A stretch of DNA of 64,000 nucleotides from Hyphomicrobiales bacterium (GTDB lineage: Bacteria > Pseudomonadota > Alphaproteobacteria > Rhizobiales > Rhodobiaceae), in the NCBI GenBank assembly GCA_002869065.1, contig PKTR01000004.1, positions 124,001 through 188,000 of the forward strand, in the 5' to 3' direction. The position numbers were made by a program, and so were the translations under genes. The notes beneath the pieces are model-generated. The model did no database searches. It worked only from the letters and a program-made list of their open reading frames with translations, and was not told the origin of the DNA. Below, piece after piece: positions 63,957-64,000 of this stretch (the first letter of the stretch is position 1; each line of letters begins with the position of its first letter).

Positions 63957-64000
63957 ACAGCGCGAAATAATGGGGGTTATTGCGACCGAACGAGGTCGCA

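Overview
The window looks like chromosomal DNA of an alphaproteobacterium of the order Hyphomicrobiales (Rhizobiales). The evidence is a Porin_2-type porin, an Irr-type Fur-family regulator with a matching iron-control-element-like box, the core block rpoZ-rsh-DUF2062-acpS-lepB-rnc-era-recO, the neighbouring NYN/UDG/smpB/dapA/transglycosylase genes, and a rhizobial-type palindromic intergenic repeat. Genus cannot be read from the sequence. The bulk is GC-rich, and three AT-richer or foreign-looking segments stand out.

Layout. 1-4.7 kb: end of a LysR regulator and a three-gene acyl-CoA operon (crotonase, glutaryl-CoA-dehydrogenase-like enzyme, ADP-forming acyl-CoA synthetase). 4.76-7.72 kb: a miniature integrative element in the 3' end of guaA, with a displaced copy of the last guaA codons at its far end, a tyrosine integrase, an HUH-Rep-like protein, a ribbon-helix-helix protein and two tiny ORFs. 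7.7-10.7 kb: guaA and an RsmB-type methyltransferase. 10.9-14.3 kb: irr, then rubrerythrin, a CCG-domain Fe-S protein and a DUF3501 protein, with an Irr-type box at the rubrerythrin promoter. 14.8-20.3 kb: parC, a small secreted protein, a foreign coiled-coil membrane protein between two copies of a 47-bp terminator-containing repeat, and a monofunctional proline dehydrogenase.

20.3-34.7 kb is housekeeping: recO, era, rnc, lepB, acpS, DUF2062, rsh, rpoZ, NYN protein, UDG, smpB, dapA, lytic transglycosylase and a hydrolase. 34.8-39.8 kb encodes the cell envelope: an OmpA/BON-like protein, a 32-residue membrane protein, a helix-hairpin-helix protein and a porin. 40.6-46.6 kb: a chemoreceptor broken by an in-frame TAG, a stand-alone protoglobin-like sensor, an outer-membrane barrel and a secreted two-domain protein. 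46.7-53.6 kb: putA with a divergent Lrp-type regulator, then a tripartite tricarboxylate transporter (tctCBA).

53.6-58 kb is an accessory islet with a ParB-like/DNA methyltransferase fusion, a DUF5681 protein and an orphan. 58.1-64 kb is an operon for a periplasmic type II DMSO-reductase-family molybdoenzyme: catalytic subunit, Fe-S beta subunit, c554-type multiheme cytochrome and TorD-like chaperone. Its gene order resembles perchlorate reductase pcrABCD. The catalytic gene carries an in-frame TAG and the cytochrome has lost one heme-binding cysteine, so the operon may be decaying. A perfect TGTGA-N6-TCACA operator lies upstream. No tRNA, rRNA, CRISPR array or complete insertion sequence was recognised.
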